The notes beneath the pieces are model-generated. The model saw only the letters and a list, made by a program, of their open reading frames with translations, made no database searches and was not told the DNA's origin. A stretch of DNA of 35,732 bases from Blautia sp. (GTDB lineage: Bacteria; Bacillota; Clostridia; Lachnospirales; Lachnospiraceae). How positions within the stretch are numbered: the stretch's first letter is position 1; each line of letters opens with the position of its first letter. The stretch covers positions 1 to 35,732 of the forward strand of contig JARIAQ010000055.1 in NCBI GenBank assembly GCA_029257775.1, read 5' to 3'. Shown here one piece after another: positions 1-6,270 of this stretch. Both the position numbers and the translations under genes were made by a program.

Positions 1-1126
1 GTTCACCTAAATTACCCATAAAAGTATACTCACGTACTTGATTGCCTAATTCAGAATCTTCCGGAATCGATGTAAAATCTAAATAACATTGATCAAGTTT
101 AGCTTCTTTTGCTGCTTTTGCTAAAGGATTATGTGAATAAAACACTTGATTTGTTCTCTTTACTGAAGAAGTTGGCAAATTACATTTAGTTTTATAAAAA
201 TCTGTACCAATTACATAATATTGATTTCCAAGCTTTTCCTCTAAAAGTTTTCCCATAGCATCGTAGCTACCCCATTGGGCAACGTGTGAATTATGTCCTG
301 TAATAAAAATCATTTTATTACCTAACAGTTGTTCTTGATTTAAGATCCACTGAACATTTTCTGCCATCAAAGCATCTCTTAAATCCATACCAGTATTAGG
401 ATCTTTGATCTCTTGTATTTGTAAATATTGTAAAAGCACATCTATTGTATGTAATTCTTTATCTGTTGCTCTGGCATTTTTAAGTTGTGTTTTAATTTCC
501 TTTACAATTTCAACTCTTACTGAATGTTCAAACGTTTCATTCCATTTTCCATCATTTAATAACGTTTTAAATTCAGATATATCAACTCCGTATTTTTCAG
601 CGCTATTTACAATTAAATCAAAACTAATATTATAGCGTTGCATATCAAAACCATAAAATCGTAAATCTTCACCATATTTAGCTTTTTCGTTATAATCTCT
701 CATATATTCAATGATTTCCACAATCTGATCTGTCTGATAAATTTTAAATCCTATTGACGCTGCAGCTTCTTGTGCAGTTCCTTTTCCAGTGTGAATATAA
801 TCATTAACTTTTTCGCATCCGCTAAAATCGCCTTCAATCGCAAATGCTTTTACTCCATAATTTTCTACAAGATTTTTAAAAACATCTAATTTCAAATTTT
901 GAAACTCTGCATTTCCGTGTGTAGCTTCTCCAAGTGCAACAACTTTTACATCTTTAGGAATAGAAAGTTCTGATACATCTTTTGTATATTCTTTTAGTTC
1001 ATCAACATTTGCACTTTTACCTGTATTAAAACCTCCGAAACGTGTAAACATCAAACCTAATAAAAATAAAATAATAAATAGGCATAATAGAATTTTCCAT
1101 ACAATATTGCATTTTTTCCTTTTCAT
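1..1126 (-). CDS. Erythromycin-esterase-family protein, membrane anchored (C-terminus cut by window edge)
   Basis: An open frame of 375 codons runs from ATG at 1126 to the window edge without a stop. AAGGAGG sits 7 bases before the ATG. Residues 1-30 are Lys/Arg-rich and then strongly hydrophobic, which suggests an N-terminal anchor with the domain outside the cell. GEATHG at 66-71, an acidic residue in AIEGD (E98), an LRDALMAENV segment near 249-258 and GHNSHV at 277-282 match the conserved Glu/His blocks of the erythromycin esterase family (PF05139). In that family these residues open macrolide lactone rings, but many homologues, including anchored ones, have unknown substrates. I therefore call the family and not macrolide resistance. 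It is followed on its 5' side by transposase debris, so it may be acquired. The missing C-terminus cannot be judged. Confidence 0.8.
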   Translation of the reverse strand, partial: MKRKKCNIVWKILLCLFIILFLLGLMFTRFGGFNTGKSANVDELKEYTKDVSELSIPKDVKVVALGEATHGNAEFQNLKLDVFKNLVENYGVKAFAIEGDFSGCEKVNDYIHTGKGTAQEAAASIGFKIYQTDQIVEIIEYMRDYNEKAKYGEDLRFYGFDMQRYNISFDLIVNSAEKYGVDISEFKTLLNDGKWNETFEHSVRVEIVKEIKTQLKNARATDKELHTIDVLLQYLQIQEIKDPNTGMDLRDALMAENVQWILNQEQLLGNKMIFITGHNSHVAQWGSYDAMGKLLEEKLGNQYYVIGTDFYKTKCNLPTSSVKRTNQVFYSHNPLAKAAKEAKLDQCYLDFTSIPEDSELGNQVREYTFMGNLGE

Positions 1127-1315
1127 TCAAATACCTCCTTGCAAATTGTATTTTTATCATAACAACAATTTATCAAGATTTTATAAAGATATTTAAATTT
1201 ATTTTTATATAGATTGGAATATTTTAATACTAGTCGTATGATATAAAATTATGATATGCATATTCTAACATTATGTTGTATGCAATTCAATAAAGGTTAT
1301 ATACCATTCTCAGTA
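1127..1315. other. AT-rich intergenic stretch upstream of the esterase-like gene
   Basis: This noncoding stretch is very AT-rich and must carry the promoter of the minus-strand gene starting at 1126. I could not place a convincing -35/-10 pair with standard spacing. No gene is visible. Confidence 0.4.
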
Positions 1316-2026
1316 TCATAACTGTTTTGCTAATGCTTTTAATAAATCAGCTGTTTCAGAGTTTGAAAATGACTTAGCTAAAGTTTCAATATCACTTACT
1401 TCTTTAGAAGTATCTTTGACATTTTCTTCTTTTTCTACGATAGCCTCAAACTTTGGTATTGGAACTGTAGTTCCTCCTTCAGTTCTAATACCTTTTGTCT
1501 GGTAGAACTGTTCCTCGAATTTTTGGATGTAGTGGTAATCATTTTTGTAACACTTGTGCCTAATAATGTCGTATTCCATATTGAGCTTCAAACGGTGTTC
1601 GGTATTCGTTAAATGAATGTGCTCTGACATGGTTATACCAGATATAAGCATAATACAGATATGTAAAATCAGTTCACTATTTATGATTGATCTTATAAAA
1701 TTGTCAAATAATTGATGCTGCTTGCCTTGTTTATAGTCTGGTTTCTTAGGGCGAACAATGGATCGAAATTCCAACTTTACATTCATATACTTATGTACTG
1801 TTAATGCACTGAGAAAAGTATTTTACGCCCCAGAAATACACGCATACTACAATAGCCGTCTACACCATTAGTTCATAATAAATTCTAGAGATTTCAGTAA
1901 ACATTTTTTCTTTTATGGCACGATATTCTGCCTTTTGATTTTTCAGATAGTTGTAATAAGCATTTGGGCAAATATTGAAACGGCGTAGGAGCAATTTTTA
2001 ATATGTTTGGATAAATCCATAAGCCA
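1316..2026 (-). pseudogene. IS3-type OrfB and integrase-core transposase debris fused to an unrelated C-terminal tail
   Basis: Reading the minus strand, pieces of transposase appear in different frames. A segment near 1985-1870 (RRFNICPNAYYNYL and following) resembles the start of IS3-family OrfB. It is followed by a stop and a frame change. The piece near 1786-1700 contains SIVRPKKPDYKQGKQHQLFDN without its final residue, the block that precedes the catalytic DDE core in such proteins. The core itself is missing. At about 1690-1590 another frame reads YNHVRAHSFNEYRTPFEAQY, typical of the C-terminal end of rve-type transposases. The open frame ending at 1316 then finishes with a tail of about 75 residues, with FEEQFY and a terminal LLKALAKQL, which I do not recognise. 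The whole is non-functional as a transposase. Whether the tail is translated is unknown. Confidence 0.7.
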
Positions 2027-2306
2027 CTAATCGATTTCCTTTGCGAAGAATGCCGATGCTTTTTTAAGAAAGCAATCTCTTCTCTTTCTCATTAAGTAGT
2101 TAATTTCATCTTCTTATTTCTCTACCTTTGATTCCCATGTGATGGTTGTGATATAAAGGCATTCTTCCCTATACTGGCTTACCCATTGGCTCACTGTACT
2201 TTTGGCAATATTGTAATCCGCAGCAATCTGAATGGTTGATTTATTTCCAACCATATAGACTTTCACTACTTCTTTTTTTGAATTCTTCATTGTCACGTAC
2301 TGACAT
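2027..2306 (-). pseudogene. IS3-family OrfA (helix-turn-helix) transposase, frameshifted
   Basis: The best start is ATG at 2306, with AAGGAGG 8 bases upstream. From it the frame reads MSVRDNEEFKK and then breaks in a run of seven A (2273-2279). With six A the protein would continue EVVKVYMVGNKSTIQIAADY and then an HTH segment, IAKSTVSQWVSQY, which is the standard IS3 OrfA architecture. A second disruption follows after REECLY near 2160. The expected OrfA ending LKKASAFFAKEID is still readable in other frames near 2075-2030, before a stop at 2027-2029. The homopolymer length could also be a sequencing error, but the later breaks support a true pseudogene. It forms one decayed element with the fragments immediately downstream. 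Confidence 0.75.
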
Positions 2307-2321
2307 AATGATGTCCTCCTT

Positions 2322-2355
2322 AGTTTGAATAATATTATACTATATTATTCAAACT
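2322..2355. repeat. Perfect 14-bp inverted repeat upstream of IS3 OrfA
   Basis: AGTTTGAATAATAT (2322-2335) and its exact reverse complement (2342-2355) are separated by a 6-base loop, TATACT. It abuts the ribosome-binding site of the OrfA remnant, so it could be an operator, an mRNA hairpin or part of the element's end. Which of these is not decidable here. Confidence 0.8.
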
Positions 2356-2373
2356 CCTTCCCACCAAACAAAA

Positions 2374-2427
2374 AACAGCCCGTCTGGTCTAAATCTTCAT
2401 TTCAAGATTTACGCCAGATAGACTGTT
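2374..2427 (-). terminator. Rho-independent terminator-like 24-bp imperfect hairpin (minus strand)
   Basis: Arms 2374-2397 and 2404-2427 match at 18 of 24 positions around a 6-base loop. Read on the minus strand the hairpin is followed by TTTTTTGTTT. It would stop transcripts arriving from the Fic gene side, or insulate the IS remnant. The U-run is present on the minus strand only. Confidence 0.6.
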
Positions 2428-2577
2428 CTATCTGAGATGGCAATGCCACCAATAAAATATTGATTTTTGCTAACAGCTATTGGTAGATTCATTCTACATC
2501 CATCTGTCTTCATTTCGACTTCTATCATTTACTGTTCTTTACACCAATTAACAGCCTTAATAACTTTTGTAACCAAA
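2428..2577. other. Intergenic stretch with no recognisable gene
   Basis: I see no credible gene here. Open frames crossing this stretch on the plus strand lack ribosome-binding sites and run through the tRNA remnant. Confidence 0.4.
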
Positions 2578-2618
2578 CGTTTCCTGCGGGAATCGAACCC
2601 ACAACTAGTTCTTAGGAG
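2578..2618 (-). pseudogene. 3' half of a tRNA-Arg (anticodon loop to discriminator), detached
   Basis: The minus strand reads CTCCTAAG (anticodon loop of a CCU-Arg tRNA), then a GAACT stem half, then a T-arm GTGGG-TTCGATT-CCCGC, then AGGAAAC and a discriminator G. No matching 5' half lies next to it. The acceptor strand AGGAAAC pairs 7 of 7 with GTTTCCT at 5874-5868, which begins an orphan tRNA 5' half. This is most simply the displaced 3' end of a tRNA gene split by an integration event. Stem pairing and position support this; the mechanism is inference. Confidence 0.65.
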
Positions 2619-2663
2619 CTCTCTGTTCAACTGTACATCACAGTCAATCAAAGAGCTCCTAAG
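2611..2663. repeat. 12-bp perfect inverted repeat at the tRNA fragment edge (possible attachment-site core)
   Basis: CTTAGGAGCTCT at 2611-2622 is repeated exactly in inverted orientation at 2652-2663, with 29 bases between. One arm is the anticodon-loop end of the tRNA 3' half. Inverted core sites flanking a crossover are typical of tyrosine recombinase att sites, but no integrase gene is visible. Confidence 0.75.
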
Positions 2664-2979
2664 CTTTTATTTATCAAGAATTTTATCGGTTCCGAGTCAA
2701 TCCTTGTTCGTACAAGATTAAGTTTTATTCTTTGCTGTAAACCCCTTTTTGTTAGCAACATATTGGCAGTTGCCACCATTTGGGATTTGTTCAGTTGTAC
2801 TTTTCGAACACAAATATCGATCACCAAACATGAAAAATCATGAATTGATAAATCAATATTCTATTCGTAAAATTTATTTATATTATACTACAATTCGAGA
2901 AGCTTGTGAAGTAGTTTTGGCTACATCGGTATAGATATGATACAAAATCCTGCTTCCGACCCTATTTTTTATATTTCTA
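2664..2979. other. Intergenic region downstream of the Fic gene
   Basis: No supported gene is visible. A short dyad (CTTGT, 4-base loop, ACAAG) near 2703-2716 is present but has no U-run. The region lies inside the interval that separates the two tRNA halves. Confidence 0.4.
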
Positions 2980-4080
2980 CTACGATAATTTTTTCAAAAT
3001 CTTTTTCTCATTTATTCTTGAAAAATCACTTAACCGATAGGATCTAACTCTTGTCTTAACAATGATTGGAATCAATAATCCATTATTTACAAGCTTCACA
3101 CATCTATTAATAATCGTTTTGTTTGTTACACCGATTATTTTGCTTACTTCAATTGGTGTAAACTCATATAATCGATTTTTTAATAGAAATACTAAGAGCT
3201 CCTTTTCTTTTGCATTTAAATAAGACAGACTTCCATCTAACTCATCATTCTCAGATTCTTTGGATAACTCGTATACCTTTTTAGAATACAATTCCATCAT
3301 TCTCAAAAAATAATTGATCCAAATTTCCGGATGAGGAGGATTTTCTCTTCCTGAATAATACAATGCAGGCAATCCCATTTGCAGTGATGCGTAATACTCA
3401 TCTGGATCATAAGCAAAATATTCTTCCAGAGAACCTATTCCATTAAAACCATATCCATAATAATCAAGGATATATCCCGACATTAGTCTGGCCGTTCTCC
3501 CATTTCCATCTTCAAAAGGATGAATGGTAACCAATTGATAATGAACTACGGCAGCAATAATCAACGGATGGTCATCTGTAGTATTGACATACTCAACAAG
3601 TTCTTCCAACAAGTCTGGTATATCTATATACTCTGGCGGAATATATTCCGCTACTCCTATTTCTGAATCATATACTGCAAATAACATCCCTGGTGGCATA
3701 GGACCTCTTAATCCTATCTTTTCTTTTGAAGCACCTTTTTCGACCATTGCCTGCACTTCCAGAATCATCTCTTTTGAAAAGGGTTCTTTCTTTTTCAACT
3801 TTTCTTCCAAAAGATTTAATGCCAGAAAATAATTACGAACTTCTTGTTCTGGTTTTAAAAGATGTTTGTGAGGATCACTATCAATGACTTCATTTGCCTG
3901 TTTTTCAGTCAATGGATTCCCCTCAATCTTATTCGAAGCATAGGAACTTTTTTTCTTAGAGTTTTTTCTAAGTCTATTTTTTATAACAGGTGGTATTTCT
4001 ATCGTGCTGAGAGAAAAACGCTTTTCGTCTATTTCCGATATCCTTTTTAAAATTTCATTTGTCAGTGTAACTTTAATCAC
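2980..4080 (-). CDS. Fic/DOC family protein with N-terminal inhibitory helix and C-terminal winged helix
   Basis: I place the start at GTG 4080, preceded 8 bases upstream by GGAGG (4089-4093). The longer frame starts at ATG 4104, but a TATAAT at 4107-4112 would put the transcript start at or after that codon. From the GTG the protein has 366 residues. The catalytic Fic motif HPFEDGNGRTAR is intact at 187-198. This motif normally transfers AMP or another phosphate-linked group onto target proteins. SNKIEGN at 49-55 matches the (S/T)xxxE(G/N) inhibitory helix of class II Fic proteins, so activity is probably autoinhibited. The last ~75 residues look like a winged-helix DNA-binding domain (EVSKIIGVTNKTIINRCVKL). 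No antitoxin gene is adjacent. The target is unknown. Confidence 0.88.
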   Translation of the reverse strand: MIKVTLTNEILKRISEIDEKRFSLSTIEIPPVIKNRLRKNSKKKSSYASNKIEGNPLTEKQANEVIDSDPHKHLLKPEQEVRNYFLALNLLEEKLKKKEPFSKEMILEVQAMVEKGASKEKIGLRGPMPPGMLFAVYDSEIGVAEYIPPEYIDIPDLLEELVEYVNTTDDHPLIIAAVVHYQLVTIHPFEDGNGRTARLMSGYILDYYGYGFNGIGSLEEYFAYDPDEYYASLQMGLPALYYSGRENPPHPEIWINYFLRMMELYSKKVYELSKESENDELDGSLSYLNAKEKELLVFLLKNRLYEFTPIEVSKIIGVTNKTIINRCVKLVNNGLLIPIIVKTRVRSYRLSDFSRINEKKILKKLS

Positions 4081-4106
4081 ATTATCAACCTCCATTTTAT
4101 CCATAT

Positions 4107-4112
4107 ATTATA
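4107..4112 (-). promoter_or_regulatory. -10 element TATAAT of the Fic gene
   Basis: The minus strand reads TATAAT just upstream of the longer ATG frame. No good -35 is visible at 16-18 bases. Its position argues for translation from the downstream GTG. Confidence 0.45.
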
Positions 4113-4167
4113 TCGTTTTATAAAATATTTTTCCACTAAAATTACACTATTTTTTCACTATTTTTCA

Positions 4168-4407
4168 TTACTTTATTGTCTTCGCTAATGAAGTCAACAG
4201 CGCAGCCATCTCTGGATTTGCTAGCACCTTCATCAGGAGTTCTGGATCTACACCTTCTGGAATAGCAGTTGTTGGCACTGCCTGTGTTTCTCTGAGCTGT
4301 GGATTCAAATTCTTCTTCTCATAAAATGCTTCTTCAAATAATTCTGCATTCTTTCTTCGGTCTTCATCAATAATATGTGATTCTACAATACATGTTGAGG
4401 TAAGTGA
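4168..4407 (-). pseudogene. Unrecognised C-terminal protein fragment without a start codon region
   Basis: An open minus-strand frame of 79 sense codons ends with TAA at 4170-4168 and is closed upstream by a stop at 4410-4408. It has no ribosome-binding site. It reads SHIIDEDRRKNAELFEEAFY, then a Pro/Thr-rich linker, then a helix ending in LLTSLAKTIK. The pattern (FEExFY, an acidic or proline linker of 30-45 residues, a terminal LAK helix) resembles the tail of the fragment ending at 1316. Both therefore look like the ends of one unrecognised protein family beside transposase debris. Function is unknown. Confidence 0.5.
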
Positions 4408-4512
4408 TTAAAAACAAATCACCTATCCCGACATTTTTCATTTTCCTGTATAATAGGATTAAAAAAATCTCCCAGTGCCAATCTTCTAACAATCCACCAG
4501 GAGGTGCATACA

Positions 4513-5487
4513 ATGCATAATCATTGTATCAATAATCTATTAAATTTGGAAGACGTTATTGTAAAAAAAAATTAGTCACGCTGATACTTATGTGAAAATT
4601 TACCTGGAAACAAAGCCACAACAACAGGTTTGTCCATGCTGTGGTGCTCCTGCCACTCATATTCATGACTACAGAACACAGACCATAAAGGATCTTCCTT
4701 TTCAGTTAAAAAACTGCTATCTTGTATTGAAAAAAAGAAAATATTCCTGTAATTGTGGCAAACACTTTTACGAAAAATATAGTTTCCTTCCCAGATACCA
4801 ACAACGTACTTCCCGAATGACCGCTTTTATTGCATCCACCTTGCATATACCTCAAAGTATAAAGGAAACAGCTCGACAAGCAAATGTATCTACATCTACC
4901 GTAAACAGAATACTGGATACCATTCACTATACAAGAGATAAATTACCCAAAGCTCTTTCCATTGATGAATTTAAAGGAAATGCCAACACTGGTAAATATC
5001 ATTTTATACGACAAATGACCTGGGCTATTGAAGGGGTTCGAAAAAGAATCCAGAAAACAATGCCTCCAAATTTACGTAAATACTACAAACGAAGCCATAA
5101 GCTGATTCTTACTCCTTACTATAAATTAAAAGATGAGGATAAAAAAGCCTGTGATCTGATGCTACTCTATAATGATGATTTGAGAGCTGCACATTTTCTA
5201 AAAAAAAGTTTTACGCATTGTGTCAAAATCCAAAATACTCTGAACAACGTAAAGACTTTTACGACTGGATTAAAATGGCTGAAAAGTCACAACTTCCAGA
5301 ATTCGAAAAATGCGCAAAGACTTACCGGAACTGGTTTGAAGGGATTTTAAATGCTTTTAAATATCCACACATCACAAATGGGCCTACAGAAGGTTTTAAT
5401 AATAAAATCAAAGTATTAAAACGTACTTCTTATGGAATCCCAAGTTTCGAGCATCTTAGAACCCGCATTTTTCTTGTAACCCGTTAA
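4513..5487 (+). pseudogene. ISL3-family transposase, broken by two frameshifts and an internal deletion
   Basis: The original start is ATG 4513 with AGGAGG about 9 bases upstream, giving MHNHCINNLLNLEDVIVKK. A run of nine A (4563-4571) then shifts the frame; with eight the sequence would continue ISHADTYVKIYLE. Next comes the zinc-finger region of ISL3 transposases (CPCCGAPATHIHDYR, then CNCGKHF) and an HTH. After NTGKY near 5000 the protein jumps directly to HFIRQMTWAIEGVRK. About 90 residues holding the first catalytic aspartates are missing, apparently by a deletion between two Lys-Tyr codon pairs. A single missing T near 5208 shifts the frame again. The C-terminal part (PTEGFNNKIKVLKRTSYG), with the final catalytic Glu region, continues to 5487. 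It cannot make active transposase. I could not define the terminal inverted repeats. Confidence 0.85.
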
Positions 5488-5633
5488 TTTTAAAAATATG
5501 CACTGGAAGGTTTATTTGTCATGCACAAATTTCCAAAAATTCATCACTAACATGAAAACATCCCCAACCGCAGGAATGGAGCAAGATTCAAACGAATCTC
5601 ACCCCAACTATTGACCTAGAGCCAACAAATAAA
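5488..5633. other. Intergenic stretch after the ISL3 remnant
   Basis: No gene is visible. It contains a small perfect dyad AGATTC-aaac-GAATCT (about 5586-5601) of unknown role. Confidence 0.4.
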
Positions 5634-5665
5634 GCCGAAAACCCTTGAAAATAAAGGCTTTCGGC
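5634..5665 (-). terminator. Terminator of the tRNA-Arg transcript
   Basis: Ten-base arms GCCGAAAACC (5634-5643) and GGCTTTCGGC (5656-5665) pair with one wobble. On the minus strand the hairpin is followed by TTTATTT. It lies 12 bases beyond the 3' end of tRNA-Arg. Confidence 0.75.
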
Positions 5666-5677
5666 GTTATGAGCTGG

Positions 5678-5751
5678 CGTCCATAAGAGGATTTGAACCT
5701 CCGACCCCTCGCTTAGGAGGCGAGTGCTCTATCCAGCTGAGCTATATGGAC
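5678..5751 (-). tRNA. tRNA-Arg (anticodon CCT)
   Basis: A 74-base cloverleaf reads on the minus strand. The acceptor GTCCATA pairs with TATGGAC, followed by discriminator G. The D-arm is GCTC...GAGC. The anticodon loop CTCCTAA lies in a stem TCGCC/GCGAG-type context and gives anticodon CCT. The T-arm contains GGTTCAAATCC. No CCA is encoded. It is the only complete tRNA in the 5.6-6.1 kb cluster. Confidence 0.95.
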
Positions 5752-5835
5752 GTGTCTAATATATGATTATAGCCCGACTAGAGTCGAACTGCAATCCCTT
5801 ATTCAATTTTATCCCGTTGAGCGTTGTAACGTGAC

Positions 5836-5874
5836 CTTAGGATGCACTTGTTATATCCATTTAACTAAGGAAAC
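5836..5874 (-). pseudogene. 5' half of a tRNA-Arg with degenerate continuation
   Basis: The minus strand from 5874 reads acceptor GTTTCCT, TA, a good D-arm (GTTA-loop-TAAC), then AGTGC and ATCCTAAG resembling a CCU anticodon arm. Downstream (5835 to about 5770) the sequence no longer folds as a tRNA, although a T-loop-like GTTCGACTC is visible near 5785. The acceptor strand finds its perfect partner 3.2 kb away at 2579-2585. I read this as the 5' half of the split gene. Confidence 0.6.
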
Positions 5875-6026
5875 AAATGCCGATTTTAGGCTTAAAATAA
5901 AGCTTTTCTAGCCTTTTCGCCTTCCGGATCGGTGACCGTTTATTCATGTTCTTAAAAGTACTTTATCGATGTGATTTACACCAAATGTACAGCGAAGTGC
6001 TTCCTATTGGTGGCACTTTTTTATAT

Positions 6027-6075
6027 CGTCTCATACTGGATTAGAACCCTGTTATATCCATTTAACTAACGAGAC
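6027..6075 (-). pseudogene. tRNA-Arg-like gene lacking an anticodon arm (49 nt)
   Basis: Acceptor strands GTCTCGT (6075-6069) and ATGAGAC (6034-6028) pair over 7 bases with one G-U, and a discriminator G follows. The D-arm is identical to that of the neighbouring 5' half over 20 bases. Between the D-arm and acceptor only about 25 bases remain, containing TTCTAATCC, which could be a T-loop or a fused anticodon/T-loop. An internal deletion of roughly 25 bases would explain it. TTCTAA suggests, but does not prove, an original Arg-TCT tRNA. Confidence 0.65.
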
Positions 6076-6220
6076 ACATACCATTTTTCTTGAAAACACA
6101 CAGTTTTTCAAATTTTCAAATAGTGATTTTTATTTAATTACCAATTTTTCATCTTAGCAATATTAAAAATACAATCCTTTAAGATAATTTATTCTTCTAA
6201 CCAGACTTTAATCATACTAT
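6076..6220. other. AT-rich intergenic stretch
   Basis: No gene or RNA is recognisable. It lies between the tRNA remnants and the terminator of the par-serS operon and may hold the tRNA promoter. Confidence 0.4.
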
Positions 6221-6256
6221 AAAAAGGCTCATCCGTCAAGCTGGATAAGCCTTTTT
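6221..6256 (-). terminator. Bidirectional-looking terminator at the end of the parA-serS operon
   Basis: AAAAAGGCTCATCC and its near-complement GGATAAGCCTTTTT form a strong hairpin with A and T tracts on both sides. It lies 15 bases past the stop of the last minus-strand gene. Confidence 0.85.
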
Positions 6257-6270
6257 ATCAATACTCAATA

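Noticed and set aside
2467-2934. Plus-strand open frames near the tRNA fragment
   Set aside because: No ribosome-binding site; one runs through the tRNA 3' half and the inverted repeat in a meaningless frame.
2980-4080. Fic protein as part of a Fic/FicA-type toxin-antitoxin pair
   Set aside because: The inhibitory motif is within the protein itself, and no small antitoxin gene lies next to it on the same strand.
2578-5874. A functional trans-spliced split tRNA
   Set aside because: The 5' half has mismatches in the anticodon stem and there are no complementary leader sequences at the break. Gene decay after an insertion is simpler.
5995-6024. Plus-strand terminator AAGTGC...GCACTT followed by T's
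   Set aside because: The stem is only 6 bp with a 12-base loop, and there is no plus-strand gene for it except the dead ISL3 transposase 500 bases away. It is left as chance.
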